Positions 1 through 6,302 are shown, numbered from the stretch's first letter. The stretch: 13,915 nucleotides of DNA from Desulfobacteraceae bacterium (GCA_027025615.1 JALVQM010000209.1:1-13915); one strand, 5' to 3'. The notes: a model not told the origin generated them from the letters alone. A program made the numbers and translations.

Positions 1-81
1 GAAAACGCCGTCGGATATGCTTTCCAGGATAGCCTTGGTAGGTGAGATTTCCGGATTTTCTTTTTGGTCATGATTTTCCAT
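1..81 (-). CDS. N-terminus of a PAS-type signalling protein (partial, cut by window edge)
   Basis: Only the first 27 residues are inside the window. The ATG is at 81-79 and is preceded by a good Shine-Dalgarno AAAGGA (94-89) with 7-nt spacing, and the frame stays open to base 1. After a polar start (MENHDQKENPEISPTK) the protein reads AILESISDGVF, the opening helix and first strand typical of a PAS sensor domain. In Desulfobacterota this opening is common in PAS-containing sigma-54 activators and in sensor kinases; which one this is cannot be told from 27 residues. It lies downstream of lgt on the same strand, 168 nt away, and would be the third gene after the hybrid kinase, so it may be a partner of that kinase. 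The existence of a gene here is well supported; the PAS reading is family knowledge and the sigma-54 activator idea is inference. Confidence 0.7.
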   Translation of the reverse strand, partial: MENHDQKENPEISPTKAILESISDGVF

Positions 82-211
82 CTCGCTGTCCTTTAAAACC
101 TTTATGCCTGAGAAAGACCAAAAGATGCACCAGGAACCCGTGGTTGTTAAAAACCGTCCAATTGATACATCTTCCAGCAGCCAGACGGATAATTGCTGCC
201 GCCTGTCTTAA

Positions 212-231
212 CTCCCGGCAAAAACCGGGAG
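212..231. terminator. Hairpin between lgt and the PAS-type gene
   Basis: A 7-bp perfect GC-rich stem (CTCCCGG, 212-218; CCGGGAG, 225-231) closes a 6-nt loop. Read on the minus strand, the direction of the neighbouring genes, it is followed by TTAAGACA rather than a T-run. On the plus strand a short T-run (236-240) follows after four bases, but no plus-strand gene ends here. It may be a weak terminator or an mRNA-processing hairpin 19 nt after the lgt stop codon. Confidence 0.4.
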
Positions 232-249
232 CAGATTTTTGCGAGGCGA

Positions 250-1101
250 TTATGATTGGATCTTCCCCGGAAATATTTTCCATTTTATTATCAGCAGAAT
301 CCCGGTTATTGCCATGGCAAAGCACAGAATTTGGCCCATGGAGAAGAAAAGAAAAACAAAGCCCAGCTGAGTGTCCGGTTCACGAAAAAATTCTATAAGG
401 AATCTGATTGTGCCATAACCGATAAGGTAATAAGGAAGCATCATACCGGGTTCCTGTTTGCGCTTGCGAATGGTCCACAGTATTGCGAAAAGCACCAATC
501 CTTCAAAAAATGCTTCATAAAGCTGGGAAGGATGTCTTAGATGATTACCGGGAGCGTCAGGGAAATACATACCCCAGGCTACCTTGGTAGTTCTTCCCCA
601 CAGCTCGCCATTGATAAAGTTTCCTATCCTGCCAAAAGTATAACCGGCAGGTATGGCAGGAATTATCAAGTCCGCTGTATTCCGGAAATCAAGCTTGTAC
701 TTGCGGATGTAATACCATGCCCCTGCAATGGTGCAAATCAAACCACCGTGGTAGGACATCCCTGCAATACCGGTGAAATGAATTCCATTTTCAAAGGTAA
801 AAGGAAGAAAAATTTCCAGAGGATGGTTTAAATAGTAGTCAAAATTATAGAAAACGACGTAGCCAAGCCGGGCGCCGATTATCAATCCTGCAATCATGTA
901 GGTCATCAAGCCCTGGACATGCTCAATTGGTATCTGGAAGCGTTTTTCGTGTTTCAACCTGTATGATACAAGCAGGTAAGTCGTCAGAAATGCCAGGATA
1001 TACATTAACCCATAATACTGCAGACGGAAATCTCCGATTTGGATGATAACCGGATCCAATTTTTCGGGAAGGTGCTGCCAGGCTGATAAAAAAGAACTCA
1101 T
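250..1101 (-). CDS. lgt: Prolipoprotein diacylglyceryl transferase
   Basis: Integral inner-membrane enzyme that moves the diacylglyceryl group of phosphatidylglycerol onto the lipobox cysteine of prolipoproteins, the first step of bacterial lipoprotein maturation. At 283 residues it has normal family length. Visible hallmarks are the substrate region MSYHGG with His118, and the Lgt signature GRIGNFINGELWGR at residues 157-170, containing the conserved Arg158, Asn161, Asn164, Glu166 and Arg170. The later RHPSQLYEA stretch (189-197) is also typical. About seven hydrophobic segments run along the chain, including residues 30-46, 65-85, 111-131, 142-156, 196-211 and the C-terminal segments. The ATG at 1101 has AGAGG 4 nt upstream. 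It lies 48 nt downstream of the histidine kinase gene in the same direction and may be read from the same transcript. The C-terminus ends in a short basic tail (KWKIFPGKIQS). No defect is seen. Confidence 0.97.
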   Translation of the reverse strand: MSSFLSAWQHLPEKLDPVIIQIGDFRLQYYGLMYILAFLTTYLLVSYRLKHEKRFQIPIEHVQGLMTYMIAGLIIGARLGYVVFYNFDYYLNHPLEIFLPFTFENGIHFTGIAGMSYHGGLICTIAGAWYYIRKYKLDFRNTADLIIPAIPAGYTFGRIGNFINGELWGRTTKVAWGMYFPDAPGNHLRHPSQLYEAFFEGLVLFAILWTIRKRKQEPGMMLPYYLIGYGTIRFLIEFFREPDTQLGFVFLFFSMGQILCFAMAITGILLIIKWKIFPGKIQS

Positions 1102-1149
1102 GAAACCTCTACAATTCGAATTTTAAATCAACTTAAAAGATGACCTGCT

Positions 1150-3159
1150 TCAAGCTTCTAACTTGCTGAAGGCCTTTTGAAGCGTTTGTTCCAGAGTGGG
1201 TACGTAAAATGGTTTTTTCAGAAAACCTAAGCACCCCCTTGAAAGCATGGCGGCCGAACGTTCCTGCTTGTCATATCCACTGATCAGGATTACTTTAACC
1301 GCCGGGTTGATAGCACTGAGTGCGTGGAATACCTGTTCTCCGCTTACGTGAGGCATTACAATATCAAGTACGACAAGAGAGATTTTATTCTTGTACTTCT
1401 GGTAAAGCTTTATTGCCTGGTGCCCTTCGTTGGCCATAATTACCTCGTAGCCTAATTCCTGAAGAATTACTGCCGTAACTTCTAAAATTATTTCTTCTTC
1501 ATCTACAACCAATACTACTGTTCCGCCAGGCTTTGTTCCTGCCTCTGCTTTTATTTCGTCAGGAATTGATTTGTCTTTGGTTTTGGTTTGTATTTCAGTA
1601 TCAGTATTGGGTATGGCAGGCAGGTAAACACTGAATGTGGTTCCCTTGCAGGGCTTAGATCTGACTTCTATGTGGCCGCGGTGGCTTTTCACGATACCAT
1701 ATACGGAAGCCAGACCTAAACCTGTTCCGCGCCCCATTTGCTTGGTGGTAAAGAATGGTTCGAAGATGCGTTTGCACGTGGTTTGGTCCATCCCACTGCC
1801 ATTGTCCACAACATCGAGACGTATATATTCGTTCTGTGCCGCCCATAATTGATTGAATTTTGTAATCGGCAAGTTGACGTTGGTTGTTTTGATTATGATA
1901 TCGCCCCCTTTTGGCATGGCATCGGCGGCATTTATCAAAAGGTTGAACAGCATTTGCTCCATATGCCCTTTGTCGGCTTCGGTCAACATCAGGTTTTTGT
2001 TTAAATTGTAACTGACAGTTATGTCTTTCCTGGTGGCGGCCAGGGTATTTCCAACTTCCAGTATAATGGAATTCAGGTTTACATTCTTTATCCTGTAACG
2101 ACCACCACGTGCATAAGCGAGAAGTTGAGAAGTCAGTTTCGAGCCGGAAGGCACTAGCTTTTCAATGCTTAGCAGATTGGAATATATGGAATGGTATGGT
2201 TTAAATGCCCTGAGGGCAGGAGACAGGTTCCTCTGGATGCCCATCAGAAGGTTGTTGAAATTATGGGCGATGCAACCTGCCAGGATACCTATCGATTCCA
2301 GCTTATGGGCATTTTGAAGTCTATCTTCCAACTTTTTCTGAAGGGTTATGTCCTTGATAATACATAGTATTGCCGAACGGTTATCCCACGTGATCGATAC
2401 TGCCTTCAAGTCCGTATACCTGATGTCCCCGTTATTTGTAACCAGACGGCACATGACCGAAGATGTTTCTATCTGTGATGCCATGCGTTGCTTGTAACAT
2501 TGCCGTAAATATTGTTGATCATCAGGGTGGATAAAATCCCAGATTGTATTGCCTTGGAGGCAATCGGGAACAATACCCGCCGTTTCTTCAGCCACAGGGT
2601 TGGCAAAAGCTATCTTCTGATCCTGGACCACAATAATGGCATCTTTCGCATTTTCAACCAGTTGACGGTATTTCTCTTCTGAAATTTTAAGCACTTCTTC
2701 GGCTTTTTTACGTTCAGTGATATCAACCAGAACACCCTGGACACCGGTTGTATTGCCTTTTTGAAAAATGGGACGGGCGCTTGTTCTAACCCATTTTATC
2801 TTTCCGGATTTGGTCATGAAACGGTATTCGGTGGGTTCCGCTATGCCTTGCAGGACATTTTTAAAGCTTTCGTTACGTTCTGCCAAGTTTTCAGGATACA
2901 CGAATTCGACAAAACTATGTCCTATAAGCTCATCGGGGCGATATCCGCTGACTGTTTCAACATTCGGGTTTATGTAAGTAATGACCGCATTTGAGTCGGT
3001 GGCGTATATAATGTCATTCAGATTTTCAACAAGCTGCCTGTATGTATCAAGGTTTTTTGCAAGCCGGCAGTTTTTTTGACGTTCATTTTCCAGGACAGTT
3101 TGCAGGGATGAAAGTTTGGCTTGAAGCGTATTGTCTTTAGTCCTTTGAGAGGCGTCCAT
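1150..3159 (-). CDS. PAS-PAS hybrid sensor histidine kinase with C-terminal receiver
   Basis: Predicted cytoplasmic two-component kinase of 669 residues; no signal peptide or membrane segment is visible. Order of parts: a short polar helix (1-40, likely coiled coil), PAS/PAC 1 (about 41-155, ending DITERKKAEEVLKISEEKYR), PAS/PAC 2 (about 163-275), a HisKA dimerisation helix with phospho-acceptor His299 in LAGCIAHNFNNLL, and the HATPase domain: N-box NLLINAADAMP (406-416), G1 DNGSGMD (452-458), G2 GRGTGLGLA (476-484). A receiver domain follows (about 546-665) with acidic pair Asp553/Glu554, phospho-acceptor Asp599, Ser627 and Lys649. All catalytic residues are present, so both kinase and receiver should work. 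The usual GG before the His motif is GC (Cys296) and the usual HDF is HNF. The start is supported by AAGGAA (3170-3165) with 5-nt spacing. The ligand is unknown. The next step may be a phosphotransfer protein or the PAS-type protein beyond lgt. Confidence 0.93.
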   Translation of the reverse strand: MDASQRTKDNTLQAKLSSLQTVLENERQKNCRLAKNLDTYRQLVENLNDIIYATDSNAVITYINPNVETVSGYRPDELIGHSFVEFVYPENLAERNESFKNVLQGIAEPTEYRFMTKSGKIKWVRTSARPIFQKGNTTGVQGVLVDITERKKAEEVLKISEEKYRQLVENAKDAIIVVQDQKIAFANPVAEETAGIVPDCLQGNTIWDFIHPDDQQYLRQCYKQRMASQIETSSVMCRLVTNNGDIRYTDLKAVSITWDNRSAILCIIKDITLQKKLEDRLQNAHKLESIGILAGCIAHNFNNLLMGIQRNLSPALRAFKPYHSIYSNLLSIEKLVPSGSKLTSQLLAYARGGRYRIKNVNLNSIILEVGNTLAATRKDITVSYNLNKNLMLTEADKGHMEQMLFNLLINAADAMPKGGDIIIKTTNVNLPITKFNQLWAAQNEYIRLDVVDNGSGMDQTTCKRIFEPFFTTKQMGRGTGLGLASVYGIVKSHRGHIEVRSKPCKGTTFSVYLPAIPNTDTEIQTKTKDKSIPDEIKAEAGTKPGGTVVLVVDEEEIILEVTAVILQELGYEVIMANEGHQAIKLYQKYKNKISLVVLDIVMPHVSGEQVFHALSAINPAVKVILISGYDKQERSAAMLSRGCLGFLKKPFYVPTLEQTLQKAFSKLEA

Positions 3160-3168
3160 TTATGTTCC

Positions 3169-3378
3169 TTAGTGTGCAGGGGCTGACTTTTCGATGAGTT
3201 TCAACATTTTTTCATTAATAGCGTGGGTTGAAGCAGGTGTATTGCGCAGTGCCAAGCTTATTATCCCAGGCAGGTCTGTTTTGTCAATCTGCCTTGTTTG
3301 ATGGTTAAAAACATAAACTGATATAGGGGTTGAACTGCATTCATTTTTGTCATTGCGGCCTGATGCAGGCAGTTCCAA
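3169..3378 (-). CDS. Doubtful 69-residue ORF ahead of the kinase gene
   Basis: An open frame of 69 residues ends 9 nt before the kinase ATG, its TAA overlapping the kinase ribosome-binding site, which is the spacing of an operon partner. Against it: the only usable start is a TTG (3378-3376) just after an in-frame TAG (3387-3385), no Shine-Dalgarno precedes it, and the protein (with stretches such as PISVYVFNHQTRQ and GIISLALRNTP) matches no family I recognise. It could be a short real gene, the tail of a decayed gene whose upstream part is lost, or chance. Confidence 0.22.
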   Translation of the reverse strand: MELPASGRNDKNECSSTPISVYVFNHQTRQIDKTDLPGIISLALRNTPASTHAINEKMLKLIEKSAPAH

Positions 3379-3862
3379 ATCAGGCTAGGTTTGTTTGATT
3401 GCTTGTTGAAAAACTGATGCGCCGAGCTTTTGCCCACCTAAAATTCTAATACAATGCTGGTTTGGCAGGTGAAGACTTTGGATTTCAATATTATTTTTAT
3501 TTGTTGCTGCTTCCGGCATAACGTTTTCAACAGTCCGTTAAACATTACAACGCTTAAACATAAGCATCAGCAGACGTTGCCGTCTTTTTATGCAATGCAC
3601 CCAGCCGTGCAATGGGAATCATCCGCCTTGAAGTCCGTCGTTTAAACATGATGCCCTTATCTTGAAATTGTTGCGAAACAGTCTTGGCCTTGTGATGTAT
3701 AAGAAAAAATAAATCACTGTATGGATATGTGAACATAAATTTATCACCTATGGGCCTTTCAGCCCTAGTTTCATGACCTGGTGATGATCCAGATCTTGAC
3801 TGCAGGGTTATTGATTCTAAAACATTTTTTTGTCGGCAAGCTATCCTGCTGTATTATTGGTA

Positions 3863-3897
3863 AAAAACTGCAAGGTATATCCCGGCAGTTGTTTTTT
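3863..3897. terminator. Possible bidirectional terminator hairpin
   Basis: AACTGC (3866-3871) pairs with GCAGTT (3885-3890); a GG/CC pair sits inside, and A-T pairs extend the base after one mismatch. A run of six T follows on the plus strand (3892-3897), and an A-run (3862-3867) precedes it, giving a T-run on the minus strand too. It sits about 30 nt upstream of the sigma-54 promoter and would insulate it from leftward or rightward read-through. The stem is short, so it could instead be an activator-binding inverted repeat. Confidence 0.4.
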
Positions 3898-3928
3898 GTA
3901 TTTATCAGAGGGTGCAAATAGAGCGTAC

Positions 3929-3944
3929 TGGCACCGCTGTTGCA
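3929..3944 (+). promoter_or_regulatory. Sigma-54 (RpoN) -24/-12 promoter
   Basis: The sequence TGGCACCGCTGTTGCA matches the sigma-54 consensus TGGCACGNNNNTTGCW at every defined position but one (C for G after TGGCAC). The invariant GG (3930-3931) and GC (3942-3943) are separated by exactly 10 nt, as the family requires, and a C precedes the TGG (YTGG). The predicted start is near 3955. The first thing transcribed is the inverted-repeat element at 3980-4173; the first protein gene, the thiolase, starts about 665 nt downstream. Transcription would need an AAA+ activator; the PAS-type gene at the left edge could be one, but this is inference. Confidence 0.72.
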
Positions 3945-3979
3945 TCAGGCTTACCTTCAATTACATTTTCCTTCCCCGG

Positions 3980-4173
3980 TTGTGGGGTTTTGCTTGGGCG
4001 GCTGACACTTGCGGAATTGCAACGACATTTTGACGTTCAATTTAACAATGGGATTAACAGGTGCGGCTAAGGCAAAAACGTCGGATTTGGCAACGATTGC
4101 GGCAAAGAATAGTCAATTGTTTTTCGTTATTCATTCAAGTGATTAATTCGGCCGCCCAAGCAAAACCCCACAA
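3980..4173 (+). repeat. 194-nt inverted-repeat element; candidate structured RNA or MITE
   Basis: The ends are perfect 23-bp inverted repeats: 3980-4002 (starting TTGTGGGG) against 4151-4173 (ending CCCCACAA). Pairing continues inward: one G-T wobble and two pairs (4003-4005 with 4148-4150), a 6-nt bulge, then CACTTG (4006-4011) with CAAGTG (4136-4141), GAAT (4014-4017) with ATTC (4129-4132), AACG (4021-4024) with CGTT (4125-4128), and CAATT (4038-4042) with AATTG (4115-4119). The whole could fold as one long rod. It starts 25 nt after the predicted sigma-54 start and is followed by a T-rich stretch. No target-site duplication flanks it and no transposase fragment lies inside. It is either a small RNA or long leader, or the relic of a MITE with TG...CA ends. 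Confidence 0.6.
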
Positions 4174-4229
4174 TTATTTTAACATCCGAATACTTGAACT
4201 ACATTCCATATTTTTCGATCCAGTGGCGG

Positions 4230-4282
4230 TTTTGCCCTTCGTACCTGATTGCATCCCGGCAGCCTGCTCATATCAGGCAAAA
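4230..4282 (+). other. Bulged inverted repeat, candidate leader structure
   Basis: TTTTGCC (4230-4236) plus CTGAT (4245-4249) together are complementary to one continuous stretch, ATCAGGCAAAA, at 4272-4282 (the second C of TTTTGCC or the first of CTGAT can take the shared pair). The left side is interrupted by about 8 bases and the loop is 22 nt. This could be a local RNA fold in a long leader from the sigma-54 promoter. No known riboswitch core is recognised. Confidence 0.3.
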
Positions 4283-4414
4283 GCGAATTCCTGATTCTTA
4301 CAGGTAGAGTTATCTATGTCTCCATTGCATGTTATTCACAAGCAATTGTGGACACCTATGTACGGCCTGTGTTATGAGAGTTCCCTTGACATAAAGCATC
4401 ATATTTGATGGCAT

Positions 4415-4438
4415 CGACAAAGCCTGATATCTTTGTCG
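4415..4438 (+). promoter_or_regulatory. Perfect 8-bp inverted repeat: operator or leader hairpin upstream of the thiolase
   Basis: CGACAAAG (4415-4422) and CTTTGTCG (4431-4438) are exact complements around an 8-nt loop. A second copy of the right half, TTTGTCGA (4447-4454), can pair with TCGACAAA (4414-4421) instead, so two mutually exclusive stems exist. A TTGACA (4386-4391) lies upstream, but at 17-nt spacing the -10 position reads TGGCAT, which is poor. If that promoter is real, the repeat would lie at the transcription start, where a repressor operator is expected. Confidence 0.4.
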
Positions 4439-4619
4439 CGCCTGTTTTTGTCGACATTGGGCGTTATGGAACTGTGTTATATCGTCAGGTACATGCGGCG
4501 CCCCGATCCCGGGATTTTTGCGAAGCCATATGTGTTTTTCACTACTGGACTTATGAAATAGATCAATTTGATGCCTGAAAGGGTGATATCGATTTTACAA
4601 CCAACAGGAGGTCGTAGCA

Positions 4620-5906
4620 ATGAAGCAGGTTGTTATAGTTTCAGGGGCACGAACGGCTGTCGGAGCCTTTGGCGGGACATTGAAAACAGTGCCTGTGGTG
4701 GAGCTGGGTGCCCTGGTAATCAGGGAGGCCATAGCAAAGGCAGGTTTAAAACCTGTTGCAGGACAATCCATGATTTCCGTTGCACCGGACAGATTAAAAG
4801 ATCAGGGGCGGATTGAACTGGAAGAACAGGCCTGCAACTGGGACGATGGGGCAATCCCGGTTACAATTGACGAGGTTATTATGGGAAACGTTCTCCAGGC
4901 AGGCCAAGGTCAGAATCCGGGGCGCCAGGCCATGATAAAGGCCGGGGTGCCCAAAGAGACGCCGGCCTTTACCATAAACAAAGTATGTGGTTCTGGGCTT
5001 AAAGCCATCGCTCTTGGCGCTTCGGCTATTATGACCGGGCAGGCCGAAGTGGTTGTGGCCGGAGGTCAGGAAAACATGAGCCAGGCACCCATGGCTCTGC
5101 CAAAAGCAAGATGGGGACATCGGATGGAGCTTACCGGGGTAGGCGATATTTATGATTTGATGGTTTTCGATGGATTGTACGAGATTTTCTACGGTTATCA
5201 TATGGGCCTTACAGCTGAAAATATCGCCGGTCTTTATGATATTTCCCGCCAGGAGCAGGATGAACTTGGGGTGCTGAGTCATCGTCGGGCAATGGAAGCA
5301 ATTGAGAAAGGGTTTTTCGAAAAAGAAATAGTGCCTGTTACCATTAAATCCCGTAAGGGTGATATTGTGTTCAAGCGCGATGAACGTCCAATGGAGACGA
5401 GCATGGAAAAGATGGCCAGGTTGCGGCCGGCTTTCAGGAAAGACGGGAGCGTAACGGCCGGCAACGCTTCGGGGATCAACGATGGGGCAGCTGCCGTCGT
5501 GCTTATGAGCGCTGAGAAGGCTGAACAGCTGGGACTGCAACCAATGGCCCGAATAAAAGCTTTTGCATCTGGAGGGGTCGACCCGGCATATATGGGCTTG
5601 GGGCCTGTACCGGCCGTTCGCAAGGTGCTGGCAGCAGCAGAAATGAACGTCGATGATCTGGACATGATAGAGCTGAATGAAGCCTTTGCCGCCCAGGCCA
5701 TAGGGTGCATGCGTGAGCTGGGGATTGCTGTTGAAAAGCCCAACGAAGTCGGCAGTGGTATTTCCCTGGGCCACCCCATTGGAGCTACCGGAGCACGTCA
5801 GATGGTTACCGGCATCCATCTGATGCAACGCAAGGGGTATAATACGGGCCTTGTCAGCATGTGTATCGGCGGAGGTATGGGAATGGCAATGATAATAGAG
5901 CGCTAG
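4620..5906 (+). CDS. Acetyl-CoA acetyltransferase (thiolase), long form
   Basis: Thiolase-superfamily enzyme, probably acetyl-CoA C-acetyltransferase, joining two acetyl-CoA to acetoacetyl-CoA or cleaving acetoacetyl-CoA in the reverse, degradative direction; expected in the cytoplasm. The catalytic set is complete: nucleophile Cys123 in NKVCGSGLKA, NEAF (353-356), His385 in GHPIGATG and Cys415 in SMCIGGGMG. ENMSQAP (151-157) is also typical. At 428 residues it is about 35 longer than the usual 390-395; the extra stretch is near residues 46-80, between KAGLKP and TIDEVIMGN, and contains DRLKDQGRIELEEQACNWDD. The ATG is fixed by AGGAGG (4606-4611) 8 nt upstream, the strongest ribosome site in this part of the window. 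It stands alone after the 1.24-kb gap, with a possible operator at 4415-4438. Biosynthetic (AtoB/PhaA-like) and degradative (FadA-like) roles cannot be separated from sequence alone. Confidence 0.95.
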   Translation: MKQVVIVSGARTAVGAFGGTLKTVPVVELGALVIREAIAKAGLKPVAGQSMISVAPDRLKDQGRIELEEQACNWDDGAIPVTIDEVIMGNVLQAGQGQNPGRQAMIKAGVPKETPAFTINKVCGSGLKAIALGASAIMTGQAEVVVAGGQENMSQAPMALPKARWGHRMELTGVGDIYDLMVFDGLYEIFYGYHMGLTAENIAGLYDISRQEQDELGVLSHRRAMEAIEKGFFEKEIVPVTIKSRKGDIVFKRDERPMETSMEKMARLRPAFRKDGSVTAGNASGINDGAAAVVLMSAEKAEQLGLQPMARIKAFASGGVDPAYMGLGPVPAVRKVLAAAEMNVDDLDMIELNEAFAAQAIGCMRELGIAVEKPNEVGSGISLGHPIGATGARQMVTGIHLMQRKGYNTGLVSMCIGGGMGMAMIIER

Positions 5907-6024
5907 ATTCCTATGCATGGATTTGTGTTTTTTTTCTTTACTTTTTAGTTAGTTATTGGTAATGATGGTTACCTTGGCGACTAATCAGCCTGGTGGTGCA
6001 ATGAATTAATAAGAGGTTGTAATC

Positions 6025-6180
6025 ATGGAGCTTAGCAGACGGATTGGAATTTTGGTGTTTTTCGGGGTCCCTGCAATCATAGGCGGAGGTATCGTCCTTG
6101 CCATCTGGGGTAGTATGACAGCCATGTGGGCCTATGAAGCTATGCTGGCTGTGCTGGCCGGTGCATTTGTAAGCCGTTAA
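6025..6180 (+). CDS. 51-residue single-span membrane peptide
   Basis: A small ORF of 51 codons with ATG at 6025, AGAGG (6012-6016) 8 nt upstream and TAA at 6178-6180. After a basic start (MELSRR) comes a continuous hydrophobic stretch, residues 7-29 (IGILVFFGVPAIIGGGIVLA...), then a shorter one at 38-48 ending in SR. Positive N-terminus followed by a long hydrophobic run predicts an inner-membrane peptide with an inside N-terminus, one span or a short hairpin. No family is recognised. It lies 118 nt after the thiolase stop and 174 nt before the AI-2E permease. Oddly, the same frame stays open for 54 codons past the TAA, up to a TAG at 6340-6342, so either the stop truncates an originally longer protein of about 105 residues or the open run is chance. 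Confidence 0.6.
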   Translation: MELSRRIGILVFFGVPAIIGGGIVLAIWGSMTAMWAYEAMLAVLAGAFVSR

Positions 6181-6261
6181 CAGGCTGCTGAGAAAGGTAA
6201 CAAACACCGAAGTTTTGCAAAACCTGTAAAGGCCGCTTCCCAGGTACGGGACTTATCAACG

Positions 6262-6302
6262 ATCCGCGCACTGCCCGATGAGGCGGCGGCAGTAGCGCGG
6301 AT
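6262..6302 (+). terminator. Strong hairpin, probable terminator before the permease gene
   Basis: ATCCGCGCACTGCC (6262-6275) pairs with GGCAGT plus GCGCGGAT (6288-6302) with a single bulged A at 6294: 14 base pairs, very GC-rich, closing a 12-nt loop. It is followed by TTTATTGG, a short and imperfect T-run. It lies 82 nt after the stop of the 51-residue peptide and 52 nt before the permease ATG, so it would separate the thiolase group from the permease. The T-run is weak enough that an RNA-protecting hairpin is an alternative. Confidence 0.55.

Larger units (their letters stand above)
3379..4619. other. 1.24-kb gap without a convincing gene, rich in regulatory structure
   Basis: No reading frame here has both a plausible start signal and recognisable protein content. 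It separates the minus-strand group from the plus-strand group, so promoters for both sides must lie here. What it holds is listed separately: a hairpin with flanking T-runs (3863-3897), a sigma-54 promoter (3929-3944), a large inverted-repeat element (3980-4173), a bulged inverted repeat (4230-4282) and a perfect hairpin (4415-4438). A 31-codon minus-strand frame at 3649-3554 has AAGGG only 4 nt ahead of its ATG and encodes a small basic peptide (start MFKRRTSRRMIP); I do not call it a gene. The rest is AT-rich with no feature I can name. Confidence 0.7.

Noticed and set aside
256..831. Consecutive plus-strand frames opposite lgt
   Set aside because: They break with stops and have no protein character, while lgt on the other strand is complete with its signature motif.
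3554..3649. 31-residue basic peptide on the minus strand with AAGGG ahead of ATG
   Set aside because: The ribosome site is too close (4 nt), the peptide matches nothing known and there is no clear promoter; kept only as a remark in the gap entry.
3980..4173. Retron-like non-coding RNA (paired 5' and 3' ends)
   Set aside because: There is no reverse transcriptase gene on either side, and no typical msr/msd arrangement with a branching G could be identified.
3980..4173. Insertion sequence or integron attC site
   Set aside because: No transposase or integrase fragment lies within or beside it, no target duplication flanks it, and the core sites of attC are not at the expected ends. A MITE relic remains possible.
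4386..4414. Sigma-70 promoter for the thiolase (TTGACA at 4386)
   Set aside because: The -35 is perfect but at 16-18 nt spacing there is no acceptable -10 (best TGGCAT), so it is mentioned only with the operator candidate.
4794..5918. A 374-codon open frame antisense to the thiolase gene
   Set aside because: It lies wholly opposite a gene with intact catalytic motifs and its translation resembles no protein family; it is a by-product of the codon use of the sense strand.
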